Below the pieces are notes generated by a model. The model saw only the letters and a program-made list of their open reading frames with translations. It made no database searches and was not told the DNA's origin. A stretch of 64,000 bases of DNA from Auricularia sp. M13 (taxonomy: Eukaryota; Basidiomycota; Agaricomycetes; Auriculariales; Auriculariaceae), in NCBI GenBank assembly GCA_037042915.1, contig CM073193.1, positions 4,650,001 to 4,714,000 on the forward strand. Direction: 5' to 3'. The position numbers were made by a program, and so were the translations under genes. Shown piece by piece: positions 33,801 through 44,119 of this stretch (the first letter of the stretch is position 1; each line of letters starts with the position of its first letter).

Positions 33801-36116
33801 GCGTGCTTCTGCGTAGTCCAGGATCAGTGTCGTGAGCTTCGTTTGGTCCGTTATGCTCCTGCCTTTGACAAAGCCCGCTTGGGACTTGTGAATGAGTGTC
33901 GGGGCCACTCCGGCCAGTCTAAGGGCGAGTGCTTTAGTGTAAATCTTGTAGTCGGTATTTAAAAGGGTGATGGGGCGATAGTTTGCAATCTCGCTGCGCT
34001 CACCCTTTTTGTAGAGCGGGCACATCCATCCATCGGTGAAGCCAGTGCTGGCATCCACTCCAAATTCTTCAATGTCCAGAAAAACTTGTGTGAGGGCGTA
34101 GATGATGTCGAAGACCGGTGTGTCCCCTGCTTTCGCTGCCGAGTGCCGCCGCTGAAGATATTTCCACAGTTCGTATATTAGGCCGTCGAGGCCTGGTGCT
34201 GACCCGTTTTTCGAGACGCGCAGAGCGTTTTCTACTTCTTTGTAGGAGATCGGAGTGCCAAGTTCGGCCATTCCAGGTGTTGATGCGTGCGAATGCACGG
34301 ATGCCGTCGCTCTCGACCAACTGTCGAAGCGCGCGGCCGGGTCCACATCTAAGTCTGTCGACTGTATCCGGTCGTGATACGCTCTGGCGATGCTCGCCAT
34401 GTGCTTGGAGCATGTGGTGATCGCTTCCGGGCCCGCGTCCGGGATGCGCATGGCCGAGATGCTGTCTTTGGGAGCTAGTTCTTTGTGCCACCGGAACCAG
34501 CTTTTGCTCATACTCTCTGTGTCAATCCAGTTTCTGGTTGATCTATCACGGAATTTTGCCGCGGCCTGGTTGTCTCTAAGGGTGCCGATCTTGTCCTCCA
34601 CTGCACGTAGGGACGTGCGAATGTCGCTCGAATCGCCGTCGCCTCCGAGGTCCTTCAGTCTCGATACTAGTTGAGCACGCTCCATTTCTGCCGATTTCAG
34701 CTGTGAGCCTTGTGCGCAGATAAATTCCTTGGTACGTTTGCGAGCGAGCTCTGCAATACTCGACTTGAAGGCTTGCCACAGTCGTTGCGGGTTATGAGAT
34801 TCCGTGCGGTTCTCGTGCGATACTGCGCTCATGTCCTTCATGAGCGCCAGGCCCAGGGCCTGCACGGAGTCCTTGAAGGTCTTGTCTTTCAGGATGCTTG
34901 TCTGCATGGCCCACCGTCCCCGTCCCATTTCTGGGGCATCCAGGGAGGTGATTGAGACCTGGACACGACTGTGGTCGTCCTTCGTCAGTCCGGATATCTT
35001 CATATCCCAGTTTTTTGCCGTGGAGGCCAACCGATTTGGGAGGTAGATCCGGTCAATCCGTGACATTGCAGACCTGTCTGGTTTACGCCATGACCAGTCG
35101 ATCTCGTTCGGAAAGGTCGCTCTCCACGCGTCTGAAAGCTTGAGCCACGATCGCAGCTTGACGAGCGAGGCAGGGTTGTCAATTGCAGATAGTCTGGCCG
35201 GAAATCTATCAATGGGGTCTTCGACATTATTGAAGTCGCCCAGAATAATATCAGGCTTGGGGCATTCACAGTTTCGGGCCCGTAGCTTTTTTTGTAATTT
35301 TTTCCAGAAAGCATGGTTTTCTGCTTTATCCGTGGGTGCGTAGACTGCAAGTACAACGAGACTGTTGCCTCTATGCCATGGGAATTGTACCGCGATGGCA
35401 CGGCCCGCGATAAGCTCGAAGCTACGTGCCGTTTTGGTATTCGTGATGAGCTTATTCATAACTATTGCGACCCCTCCAGCACCCGTTGGGTTGTCGGGAA
35501 GAGCTGAGTTGAAAATTACAAGGTGCCTGTATAGGTCTTGTGCCTCCTCAACGTGAGACAATTCCATGTGTGTCTCCTGGATGGCTATGAGACCGATTTT
35601 CTGTGACCTCACGTCATCAGCGAGTTTACGCCATTTGTGGCTCCCACTGATTTTGGTGCCCCCGCGTCCGCGGATGTTCTCCGTAGCGATCACGAGATGG
35701 GCCTTTGTCCTTTTCATGCTGGGAGCCTGTGCTTGGCCGTTTGGGTGTGCGTCCGGGGTTGTGGAAACGCGGCTGGTCGTCGGGATCGACGAGGAGATGC
35801 TGCGCGAGCTCTGGGAGGAGCCGGGTCTTGATAAGACTTCAGCGGTACCGTTTGTGGGTGCGCTGTGGTGTCGAGCCGGTGTCGGCTCGGTGCCTTGTCG
35901 TGATGGCAGGGTCTGCGGTGGGCGTGGGCTGGTAGGCTCGGCGAGGAGATTCTCGCGTTGGTCGACCCTGTGACGGTGGGGCTGGTTAGCGATCCGCCGT
36001 GGAGGGGCCCGTACCTCCTGAGGGTCGTCAGCGAGTGCTGAGTTGGTCGGGTCATGCCTGCTGTCCGAGAGGCGCATGACTTCATTTCTGTTGGACGCCG
36101 CAGGCGGGGCGTGCAT
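30825..36116 (-). CDS. LINE ORF2: endonuclease, reverse transcriptase, RNase H-like region
   Basis: 1763 residues in one open frame. The apurinic-type endonuclease (about 141-392) has QETH (180), GDFNNVED (293), SRIDRIYL and the final Asp-His in TKDDHSRV (381-382). The reverse transcriptase (about 635-960) has APGLDG, NYRPITLLN, AGFVKGRS, ALDQEKAYDRI, VRQGDPLS and the catalytic YADD (about 883). An RNase H-like region (about 1430-1570) keeps the fold pattern but lacks the expected acidic residues (AAC and SARS where family members have TDG and TDS). A C-terminal zinc motif CPTC...EHILLECP follows. This is the catalytic protein for target-primed reverse transcription. Confidence 0.95.
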   Translation of the reverse strand: MHAPPAASNRNEVMRLSDSRHDPTNSALADDPQEVRAPPRRIANQPHRHRVDQRENLLAEPTSPRPPQTLPSRQGTEPTPARHHSAPTNGTAEVLSRPGSSQSSRSISSSIPTTSRVSTTPDAHPNGQAQAPSMKRTKAHLVIATENIRGRGGTKISGSHKWRKLADDVRSQKIGLIAIQETHMELSHVEEAQDLYRHLVIFNSALPDNPTGAGGVAIVMNKLITNTKTARSFELIAGRAIAVQFPWHRGNSLVVLAVYAPTDKAENHAFWKKLQKKLRARNCECPKPDIILGDFNNVEDPIDRFPARLSAIDNPASLVKLRSWLKLSDAWRATFPNEIDWSWRKPDRSAMSRIDRIYLPNRLASTAKNWDMKISGLTKDDHSRVQVSITSLDAPEMGRGRWAMQTSILKDKTFKDSVQALGLALMKDMSAVSHENRTESHNPQRLWQAFKSSIAELARKRTKEFICAQGSQLKSAEMERAQLVSRLKDLGGDGDSSDIRTSLRAVEDKIGTLRDNQAAAKFRDRSTRNWIDTESMSKSWFRWHKELAPKDSISAMRIPDAGPEAITTCSKHMASIARAYHDRIQSTDLDVDPAARFDSWSRATASVHSHASTPGMAELGTPISYKEVENALRVSKNGSAPGLDGLIYELWKYLQRRHSAAKAGDTPVFDIIYALTQVFLDIEEFGVDASTGFTDGWMCPLYKKGERSEIANYRPITLLNTDYKIYTKALALRLAGVAPTLIHKSQAGFVKGRSITDQTKLTTLILDYAEAREENGAIIALDQEKAYDRIRHDYLHDILRSFGIPERFVRAVESLYKNAHTSVIVNGCISEKYRVTRGVRQGDPLSCLLFNLAIEPLSIALRRSNLRGYQIEGLQEKLIASLYADDTTVYLAASDSFATLNTLLLDWCLASGAKFNVKKTEVIPLGSPTYRAQLIQSRRLNADDIAFPAQIRIARDGEPTRILGAWPGNDVGIVNAWSTVMDKLEAKLQLWQRSRPTLNGRGIISRAIIGGHTQYLTAAQGMPQSIERRLDKMTLDFFWAGARRHPINMETLHRIRHDGGMNLFNAAERNEAQYLAWLSAYMAPADSRPAWAFLADHIFSMSILKSQSGRVPPHQRANVFTQAWRPNMQKLPFILKQMLKTAAKYGVVIDAPVIPLTIREKTQIWAHPATLDPELLEHKKGAFKCLRNIHEVNTVEDLEEIAELDEQDHVQRRTCACDNCTADRATGCRNPHKCQQLAEDLLGCIAEKWNTATAEYDPDTSLWTSLEATRRDAIQEGSDIAFDQRAAPASRPEDLCRMFASSLALNPASTADIMRREAGVREAPGPARAKVRVILAACVVNANSDRAACGFSAHFPGGEYNDLHCKGVGLGQSYTLAITTAICELVRRTDPDITLTIKLSARSVVAALTTSLRQNEASGWLQFGQDARALRTAAAALRSRAAPTVFTHVSRRSLAHDAELKEELMRASTAVEWGWQCQLDPMHWASFDIPGISATNVRQQAAHRAIKQTKALSHSHRRATTRNLSVIKAAIQSTCDFTPTTRQIWEGSTSRDLSRGAQAFLWKGIHDGHKVGSYFSKMPEPWKSRAMCPTCNVLETMEHILLECPDSGQAIIWKMADWFFYHKQIKIKRSIGTIWGCASVRPSGWFGAKSRGLARAFRIITSESALLAWKLRCERRLTHGDVPDWRWSYDQIRQRWMAVVRRRVALEDRLTNRSKYGNRALDPGLRWETWRKNRDTFHGAEKYRTKSPGVLVGTGEQIARGVG

Positions 36117-36856
36117 CAGTCCGTCTTGCGCCAGCGTGCGGTCAGGCCGGTTCGTTGTCTCCGAGGGGGAAGTATGGTTTAGTTGTGGACTTGGTTGCGC
36201 TAAGAGGTCTCGCGGTGCCCGAGGTAGCGCCCCCGGGCCCGCTCAGCTGGCTGCCGGCCAGCACGGTGGGCGATGTCGGTTGGGATCACGTGATGGCCGG
36301 CCGTCACGTGATCCGGTGGACTTGAGCGTCTCCGCGCGGCTAGCCCATAGCCTAAATAGGCTTCCGCTCGCACCGTGGTCTTCCTGCTACACAGTATATG
36401 GGACTACGGTACGGCGCTTGCTCAGAGATTGCGCATAGCTCCAGTGTTCTAATTCCACATACGGGGTGCCGCCGGATCGGCACCTTCGTAGGGCAGCTTG
36501 GGAGGCTTATTTATGTGTGCCCCAGCGGCAGTGTCGAGCAGGCCTCGTGTGCTGCGACTGAGTCCTCGTCGGGGCACTTTTCTGCTTATGTGACCTTTAA
36601 AGACTGGATTGCTAGGTCGGGCTCATTACATCCAGACAGCGTGCACATGGGTTGCGGGGGGGGTTACAAGAAGGTGGACGTGTGCTCCAAGATGATGTAC
36701 GCGCGCGGGCATTGGGCAGGAAGCAAGAAAACGGGGTAATGTGTACTGGGGCGGGGGGGGGAGGGCGCGCGGGAAGAAGGAATATACATTCATATTGGGT
36801 GGGGGGGCGGGGGTGATGTCTTCGACGTTGCGGTCCCGCGCTCTCCGGGCCACCAT
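36117..36856 (-). other. spacer between LINE ORF1 and ORF2
   Basis: 740 bp without a convincing frame. Contains several C-runs on the sense strand (about 36655-36805). A long spacer implies internal initiation or reinitiation for ORF2, but no signal is recognised. Confidence 0.5.
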
Positions 36857-39391
36857 CTATTCTGCGCGGCCGGGACGCCCGCGGTAGCCTGGGTTTTGGC
36901 GGGGCGGTTTGCCGGCCTGTGTCTGCGTGGGGATCGCTCGGGACGGGAATGGCGAGCGGCGCGGGTTTTTTGCAGCCTGAGCTTTGAGGCGGGAGGCGCG
37001 CTGGGCCTTGGGTTTGCGCAGAGGACGATTCCACGTTGGGATTGTCAAGGCTGGGCACTTGCCTCGCGGGTGCGACTTGGCTGAGCAGATCGGGCAGTCA
37101 TATTGCACGAGGTCGAGTCTCCGGCGGACTGCTGCTCCGTGGTAAGCGTCCGGGACGGACAGTTCGAGGATTGCGTCGTGGAGTTTCTTGCGTCGTTCGC
37201 CGGACAGGCTCACGATCTCCTTGACTCCATCGTCGCGCTTGACTTCGTATGTGATCGTGCCTGTGTAGACGTTATACTCCGTGACCTCGTGGCCACGGGC
37301 GTTGCGCGGAATTATCGTGAGCGGCCGCACGTTGAGGTTCTTGTGGAGCATCTGATAGGCCTTCTTACCCTGGCCTGGCTCTTCGGCCTCGATCTCGCGG
37401 AAGACTGCGTGGACCTTGTTGGCCTTCTTGAGGCGTTGGCGGAGACCTTGCGCCATTGCGTCGCATGGCATCGTCGAGTCGGCCCAGGTGCCCACGAAAG
37501 TTGAGTCGCCGTGTATGAACTTGAAGACCAGTAGGCAGTATCTGCCGACCTGGACGAACTGGTGAGCGGTCCACGCGCGGGAGGTGGCCCTGCTGATCTT
37601 GGTGACGAGGAACAGTCCAGGGGCGGCGGCGGGCTCTCCATCTGCTGCGCGTCCTGGTGCGAGTATGGCCTGGCTGCCGGGCTCTGTGCAGCGTATGGTG
37701 TTCTGGAGGTCCAGGTTCAGGTGCGTCTGGTTCATCTCCGCAATGTTGGTGTCCCCGTCGACGCTGTGCACGCGGACTCCGAAGCTGCTGGACTGGTCCT
37801 TGTACCACTCCGCCATGATGGAGGGGTCGACGTTCTTCCACATGCAGCCGGCCGTCGAGCCGTCTATCACCTCGTCAGTGCGCGGCGTCGCGCGGATGGG
37901 GACGCGGGTGCGCGCGAAGACGGGGTTGATGGCAGCAGCTTCCGCTCTTTCATCCTCCGTAGCCTCGTAGTCGTCGTCCGCGTCTTGGTGGTCAAGGTCG
38001 TCGCCGTCGTCTGATAGGGAGGCCCCTGGGGGCGGGAGTTGAATGGAGGGGTCGTCGACGTACATGTCGTCTTCCTCGATGTCTGAGTGGCCCGGGGCAG
38101 TGTCTTGCTCCCCGCTACCACCGTCGCTGGGCCCTGGCTGGGTCCACGGGTGCGGTGTGGGAGTACGCGTGGCCCAGTTGTGTCGAGTCTGCTCGTTCGT
38201 GATCTTGTTCGAGATGGAGCGAGCGGTTGCTTCGGCGCTTTTGAACTTGTAATCTTGCACGCGATAGACGGACTGGGACGCAGCGATGAGCGGGGAGACG
38301 GGGCGTGGGAACTCCTTCGCGTGGTTGCGGGTTGGGCGCTGCAGCCAGGCTTCGTCATCGGAGGGCTCGCGCTTGACCGTCATCGACTGTGACTGTCTCG
38401 ACGGTGCGCGCGACTCGGACATGAGGCGCAGCGACGCGCTGTCATCATCTTCAACTTGCGGCATGGATTGCGTGTATGGGCGCCATTCGCCTGGCTCCGT
38501 TGGTAGAAGTTCTAGGGGCTCTGGGCTTGTGCGGATGCGCGAGCGCGGAGGGGGTTTGAAGGGCTTGGCGAAGACATCGTCGTTGGGCCTGGTCGGCGGG
38601 GCCGTCTCTTGCTGCCGGGGCTGGGCGCGGCCGGTCAGGCCTGAGGAGGAGCGGGCGCGTGTGGAAGGCGGTCTTCCGGCGATGGGACGCTGGGCGAGTT
38701 GCGTTCCGGGTTTTTTATTTTCCTGGGGCGCGGACTCGTCAGTGCATGCTAAGCGAGTACTGCCTATACCCACCTGGACGCCGGGTGCGTTCCTCATCCA
38801 GGTGCTCGGGTCCGGCGCGTGTGAGGTGTGGCTCGGAGGAGTGAGCTTTTCAGCAGGGGCAAGGGCTGGTCCCTCTGCAAGGTCGAGAGTGCTGGCGTGC
38901 TCGTCGTCGGATTCAAGGCCGGAGGGGCCAGCTGTCGTCGTCGCAACAAACGCGGTTTGCGAACTGGGACGGAGATGTTCGCTGGACGGGCGAGCTTGGT
39001 TCACCATCGAGGAAGCGCGTCTTGAGCGCATGAAGTCTGGTTGAGCCAGGGCTTGCATCGAGTCGTTGGCCCGGGACCAGCGTTCGACTCTCGCTGTACG
39101 CTCCGCTCGAGGTGTGCCGTCCGTTGCGAAGTCGCCGAGCTTGCGCACTTTTCCGCGCTGGTCCGTCATCTCGCCGGGGTCCTGGCCGGATTGTGGCTCG
39201 TCGATAGGGTCCGACGAGGCGGCCGCGGCCTGCGCGAGGATTTCCAGGTTTGGCTGAGAGGACTGGGCTGCTCGCGAAGGTAACGGTTGTTGCAGCTTGG
39301 GCGAGCTCGCTCCTGTCTCCTCGGGCGGCGGGGAACTGTCTGGGGCCATAATTTCTAGAGGCTGGAAGGAGTTCGGGTGCACGATAGACAT
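36857..39391 (-). CDS. LINE ORF1: gag-like nucleic-acid-binding protein
   Basis: 844 residues. The first 450 residues are Ser/Pro/Thr/Gln-rich and probably disordered. A structured region follows, at about 500-740. A single CCHC zinc knuckle (CPICSAKSHPRGKC, spacing C-x2-C-x4-H-x4-C) lies near the C-terminus, with Arg/Lys-rich tails. This is the usual layout of LINE ORF1 proteins, which coat the element RNA in a particle with ORF2. Family membership is inferred from position and the knuckle; the body matches no domain by eye. Confidence 0.85.
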   Translation of the reverse strand: MSIVHPNSFQPLEIMAPDSSPPPEETGASSPKLQQPLPSRAAQSSQPNLEILAQAAAASSDPIDEPQSGQDPGEMTDQRGKVRKLGDFATDGTPRAERTARVERWSRANDSMQALAQPDFMRSRRASSMVNQARPSSEHLRPSSQTAFVATTTAGPSGLESDDEHASTLDLAEGPALAPAEKLTPPSHTSHAPDPSTWMRNAPGVQVGIGSTRLACTDESAPQENKKPGTQLAQRPIAGRPPSTRARSSSGLTGRAQPRQQETAPPTRPNDDVFAKPFKPPPRSRIRTSPEPLELLPTEPGEWRPYTQSMPQVEDDDSASLRLMSESRAPSRQSQSMTVKREPSDDEAWLQRPTRNHAKEFPRPVSPLIAASQSVYRVQDYKFKSAEATARSISNKITNEQTRHNWATRTPTPHPWTQPGPSDGGSGEQDTAPGHSDIEEDDMYVDDPSIQLPPPGASLSDDGDDLDHQDADDDYEATEDERAEAAAINPVFARTRVPIRATPRTDEVIDGSTAGCMWKNVDPSIMAEWYKDQSSSFGVRVHSVDGDTNIAEMNQTHLNLDLQNTIRCTEPGSQAILAPGRAADGEPAAAPGLFLVTKISRATSRAWTAHQFVQVGRYCLLVFKFIHGDSTFVGTWADSTMPCDAMAQGLRQRLKKANKVHAVFREIEAEEPGQGKKAYQMLHKNLNVRPLTIIPRNARGHEVTEYNVYTGTITYEVKRDDGVKEIVSLSGERRKKLHDAILELSVPDAYHGAAVRRRLDLVQYDCPICSAKSHPRGKCPALTIPTWNRPLRKPKAQRASRLKAQAAKNPRRSPFPSRAIPTQTQAGKPPRQNPGYRGRPGRAE

Positions 39392-40485
39392 GGGGCGAGG
39401 CCGCGCGATTTGAGCCTGCTGCTCTGAATAAAAGGCTGGATGTGGGCGTCTAGCGTCCGCACGCAGAGCAGGTGGTCCAGGGCCTCCGCTCGCTGTCTGT
39501 TGCCCACCTGCTTGTCAGAGGGGAGCATGTAGGGGGCTGGCTTGCTGTCATTACTCACGCAGTACATTCATTGCCCTGACCTCCCCGTACATTTGCGGTG
39601 TCTTGTGCGTGCGCTCAGCGCCCTTGGCATGCTGGCCTGTCAGTGTGGGACAGGTGGGGACGATCGAGTGACAGACCAGGTCCTCCCGGATTAATGTTGG
39701 CTTTTGCTGAAGCTTAGAGAACGTGCGGTCCTGGCGACTGTGATGTACGAGGGCCTGCACTATGAGTCTGGGAGGAGGGGCGGCCGCGAGATTGCCGCTG
39801 GGCAGTGGTGGGGACTGGCAGGGGCTGCGGAGTATCAAACTAGCGCGGCCGGCTACCTTTCCCCGGGTGCCCGAGCCCATGCGGCTCCTACACGGAGCTC
39901 GACCCGTTCCCTCCGGCGGAGGCGGGGACATTCGGGACTGTTTATCGAACCGGTACCTATTGAGGTTCGTCGCCGGGCCTGCCTGCGGGTCACCGGCTGC
40001 TGGGCCCGCAGAAGGCTGCGGGCCACGTGGGCGGGCTGTGACCTTTGGTTCGGATATAGGAGGGACCGGCCGTTAAGTCCGTCACGGCTGCCGCAGAAAG
40101 CCGGGGGACGGTTGAAGAGCTCTCCTCTTCAAATTCCCGCTGCATGGCAGTGGCTGGCCCCTCTTTTTATTCCACCCGTGCTCTCATGCAGATTGTGCCC
40201 GAGCAGCTTTTATCAGCTTCTGTGTTCCTGCGCCGTGAAGGTGGAGGCTCGCGTGGTGATTACGGCCTTAAGACGCTCCCATCCGACCTTTGCGTTTCAT
40301 ACACCGCGTCCGGGGTATCTTCTGGTTCAGACCGTGACTGTGGGACCTACGCAGTGCACTCTGGTACATCTAAACTGGTCGGAGATCTGGCCTCGCTTCA
40401 ACTGCGGGCTCGTACCCGCAGATCGCTGCGCGTATTTTGTTGGCACGTAAGGAGACATGTTTTACGATCTGGCTCGATAACTCGG
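39392..40485 (-). other. LINE leader between zinc-finger ORF and ORF1
   Basis: 1.1 kb GC-rich sequence with no supported coding frame. Confidence 0.45.
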
Positions 40486-41040
40486 CTATTTTGACGACAA
40501 GGGCCGGTATTTCTTCGGCAAGCGTCCAATTCTCCGGATTCTCCGCTTGATGGATTCCTGATATTCCAGCCACTCCTCGGTTTCTCGCACGATTTCGGCG
40601 TGACGTTCCTCGCAGCCGCCGTATTGATCCCAGTGCTGGTCTCTGCTCCTGGGGCTCTTGTACGTCTTCTTGCAGCCCCCGCGGCATACGTAGACTTGTC
40701 TTTTCCCGTTGCCGCTGCTCGAATCGGCTGGCCGGGTGGTTGGGTACGCTGCAAAGCGCGTTGTGTAGTTTTTTCTCAGTTTACAGCGCGTGACTTGGCT
40801 GCCTGCGGAAATGTTTACATCTGTGTTGGGACTGATGTGTGAGGGCTGACCACCATCTACTTCCATCTGTTCTGGGCTGCGGCTGGTTTTCTGCCCTATG
40901 GTCGGCGATGGAGGTGGGGCGCAGCATCCTGGTTCTGGGCCAGCTCGTTCAACTTGCTGTTCGTGCCCGGCAGGCCGTGGTAGAATCGGGACGACTCTCT
41001 GGCGCTGCTGGCGTCCTTGATCGCCTGAGGATGCCCTCAT
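40486..41040 (-). CDS. LINE leader ORF with a zinc-finger motif
   Basis: 184 residues from the ATG at 41040. The first half is Gln/Arg/Pro-rich. The second half has a compact Cys/His cluster, VYVCRGGCKKTYKSPRSRDQ, then H-W-D-Q-Y-G-G-C and E-R-H, followed by a charged helix and a basic end (IKRRIRRIGRLPKKYRP). The arrangement resembles a C2H2-type nucleic-acid-binding finger. It precedes ORF1 on the same strand within the element. LINEs of this group are normally described with two ORFs, so this is either an extra element protein or a captured fragment. Confidence 0.5.
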   Translation of the reverse strand: MRASSGDQGRQQRQRVVPILPRPAGHEQQVERAGPEPGCCAPPPSPTIGQKTSRSPEQMEVDGGQPSHISPNTDVNISAGSQVTRCKLRKNYTTRFAAYPTTRPADSSSGNGKRQVYVCRGGCKKTYKSPRSRDQHWDQYGGCEERHAEIVRETEEWLEYQESIKRRIRRIGRLPKKYRPLSSK

Positions 41041-43275
41041 CGCCTGGGTCTTGGGGTGAGTGGCACAACAGTATCGTCGCTGACGTTTTTCTTTTATGTT
41101 ACAGCAGGGGCGCCTGTCTGGACGTGGCCGAGGGCAGGGGCGTCGGCGTGGGCGCCGATGTGGGCGTCAATGTGGACTTGGACGTCAGATCGACGCTCTT
41201 CTTATTATTCGAAGCAGTCCTCGTCTCCGAGTTTCGCGTTCTGTACTACGGTCCGCCGTGTACAGGGCGGCGCACGGGGGAGGGGTGCCTTGGATGTTAA
41301 GAGGGGTGAGCGGCGGCTCCTATGTGAGGAACTCGTCTTTAGGCACTGCGGAGCGGTGGGGACATTCTATTCTAGCCCTTGGATTTTCGTGGGCCTGCCT
41401 CTCGCTGGTCGCTGGGGAGACGCTAGGGGGCCACATCGTGCCGAGTGAGAAGACCAGCGTTGACGTCGGGATGTTCCGAGTTGTCGTGTCAACCATCGGC
41501 ACTTATATGATTTCCTGTTTTGGCTCAGAGAATGTCTGGCATTCTAACCAAAAAAAATTACTTTTATTTGACTGGACTGGTATGACTTCGATGACCATTT
41601 GGACTACGAGAGCAGAAAAGGCGTGTGTTATGCGTGCCACGCTGGAGTGGGTTCACCGGGGCATCGGACTTGCTCTTGCCCACCTGGCTCCTCAACGCTG
41701 ATAACCGGCATGGTTCTCAGTACCATGTGCCTTTCTGAGCAGCAGTACCATGTGCTTTCCTGAGCAGCTAGGCCGTGCCGTGACCTACGTGGCCGACAGA
41801 GGGAAAATGGCCGCCTAGAGGGCGTGTCTTGATATGTTGTCTTTGCCTGAGCCCTATTTTCTTGGAGCGCTCGATCCGCCGCTCGTTTTCCGCCCGCGAG
41901 AAAAGGGCTGTTTTTCGTCGAGACAAGGGGAAATCTATTCAGAGTCTGGCCCGAGCCAGGGAATAACGGGGGTCAAGTGGTGAGGTGGATCGGGGGCCAG
42001 TATTTACGAGCTGATGCACGCCTTTTGTCTTTGCACTCGTCTGCTGGGCGACGGCAACCGCGAGCGCGAGGACGGGCGACGAGTGTCTCGAGCGCGAGAG
42101 CTGGCGACGCTCCATGCCGCGTGTTTATCGGGCCGGTCCGGCCGGTCGAGGAATGTCGCGGAAACTCGTAGAATGATGCTCCGTCGGCCGAGCTCTCGGC
42201 TTTGTTTAACCCGGGCCCGGTTTGACATTTCATGATGTCATCACCTGGAACCTCGTAGAATGCCGTGGAACACCGTTCGATGACGGTGTGGCTGACGTCA
42301 CTGCCGGCCGCACGTCCCGGAGCCGGCGTGGCTGGCGTTGGCATTTGTTCTTGCTGCCCTCGCCGATCCTGCTGTAAGAGCGCGCCCGATGTCGAGCCCG
42401 ATCCGCGCTCGTCTTACGATTGGCCGCTGCGTCTGACGCATGTGCCGCCCTCGTTCTGAGGGCTCGTTTGCGTTCTTGCGACCGACGTGGACGCCTGACG
42501 CGAGCTGGACCGTCTGCCAGCCATCGACGGGTACGGTGATGTAGAACGCCGCACCTGTCCTCTCGTTTCCCATAAAGCGACGGCGGCGTGCTCAGTCCGC
42601 CCAACGCTCTCCGCATGTGTCGATTTTATACGTGCGTGGCTGGTGCATTTGATTTGGCTCGACGGCTCAGCCGTGCTCCAGGTGCCGCACACGTACCGCT
42701 TGCGACTGCCCTGCGGCTCTCGCGGTCCCCGTTATTCGACGACTTCGTTGCCCGTCCGCGCACTGTGCTGATGGAGGGGCCCCTACACTCTGTACCTGCG
42801 ATGTTTGCACTCTGGTACGCCATTGCGCTTCGTGCCTCCGCCAGCGTTGACGTTCTTGGAAGCTCGCGCCCTTCGAGGTCGAGGACACCGTCCTTACATT
42901 TTGCTGGGTTCACTCTGGCTACTGGGCCATAGTCGCCGACGCTTTCGCTGCAGCTTTCTTCGCTGCCCTTGCTGGTCACGCTTAGAGATCGGTGCGTGCT
43001 TCGTTACGTGCTCCTTATGCTCGAGCTGAGGTGGGGGAGACAGCGTACGCGTGAGAACGGAGGTTCGGCGTGTCTTAAGAACGCTGGGGGCGCTGGTGTG
43101 GCTTGTAGATTCGTTCCTGTGTCAAGTTGCGACGAGAAAATTAATCTATGTTGTCCTACGATCTGACTACAGTCGGGGGCGGGACCCCTGCTCGACGGTG
43201 CGAGCGGTGGTGGAGGTTTGATGTGTCTACCAGCTTTTTAGCGGATGGAACATGATGGTTCCGGAAAGACCCTCG
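41041..43275 (-). other. LINE 5' leader, distal part
   Basis: 2.2 kb from the element 5' end to the first leader ORF. GC-rich with short dispersed repeats, for example a direct repeat of about 25 bp at 41720-41770 (AGTACCATGTG...CTGAGCAG). It should contain the internal promoter. No gene is supported. Confidence 0.45.
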
Positions 43276-43290
43276 AGGCTGGGTAGTTCC
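43276..43290. repeat. LINE target-site duplication, right copy
   Basis: AGGCTGGGTAGTTCC, identical to 30586-30600. Both copies are in transposase coding sequence (codons for QELPSL on the minus strand). Confidence 0.92.
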
Positions 43291-44119
43291 TGTCTGGGGC
43301 CTCGACATCGACAGAGTACAAATGATAGGCTATGACTGCCATTCAGGTGGACGACCGTCATCTTGTGGTCGAACTCATGGTTACTACCCATTTCCGCCAA
43401 CGTAGTGGGGCACGGTTCTCCATGGTGCCCTAAATGCACCTTGAATTTCCCGTCATCTCCTAGAGCTGCAGGCTCGAACGCTGAACCGTTCCATTTCTCG
43501 ATGGAATGCAACGGCAGAATCCCGTGGCGTTCGTGGAAGCACGTATGACAGTGCACAGATGACCCAAAGCAGTCAAGGCAGCGGTACAGGCGGTGTCCTG
43601 CTGCCTTGCAGTCGCAGACGGTGCCGACGTGCACATTCCACTCCAAACTCATTATGCTCGCCAGCAGTTGTTCACGAACGTCCAAAAAGTCCTTGTTGTT
43701 CTCTGAGGTTGTCTACACAGCGTTAGCTAGATACATTGCTTGCAATGAACACATACCTTGCCGTGCGTCGTTCCAATACCCTTGGGGCGCCCTGCTGTTT
43801 TCCTTCTGGCTGTTCCGCCGCCGCCTGCCGATGGCACCGATGGCGTGTCCACATCCAACACCATAGGTGCTGCATCAGCGTTGTACTCTATACTACTAAA
43901 ATGGACCTCTGCTGCCTTTCGTTTCCTTGGACTAGTTACAATGGAAGGCTGAGCGCTACTTGTGCTGGACTGGGTGCGTCCAGGAGAAACTGGGCCATGT
44001 ACATCACTGGCACTACTAGAGTCATGCAAGACGGAGCCGGCCTGCTGGACCGGGTGAGCATCATATACTGTTTCTTTCAGCACAGGCACTGCACGACGCC
44101 GACGCGCGCGGGACTGCAT
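43276..44119 (-). pseudogene. KDZ transposase, 5' fragment with CxC2-type zinc cluster
   Basis: Start ATG at 44119; exon 1 is 44119-43757, and exon 2 runs from 43712 to the LINE boundary. The first 120 residues are basic and disordered, with a nuclear-type run (SPRKRKAAE). Then a Cys/His cluster, CDCKAAGHRLYRCLDC...CHTCFHERHG...HSIEKWNG, matches the CxC2 module that precedes KDZ transposase domains. The frame runs straight through the duplicated 15 bp and resumes at 30600 with LVQQLVRARIFP, proving that the two fragments were one gene. Translation now ends shortly after entering the LINE. Confidence 0.88.

Larger units (their letters stand above)
30601..43275 (-). mobile_element. 12.7 kb Tad-like LINE retrotransposon
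   Basis: Bounded by a perfect 15 bp duplication, with a 41-base T run (30601-30641) that is the poly-A tail of the minus-strand element. From 5' to 3' it encodes a zinc-finger ORF, a gag-like ORF1 and an endonuclease/reverse-transcriptase ORF2. All three frames are open and the flanking duplication is unmutated, so the copy is young and possibly active. Order and domains fit the fungal Tad/I group, but it is longer than the usual 6-8 kb because of a 3.9 kb 5' leader. Confidence 0.9.
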
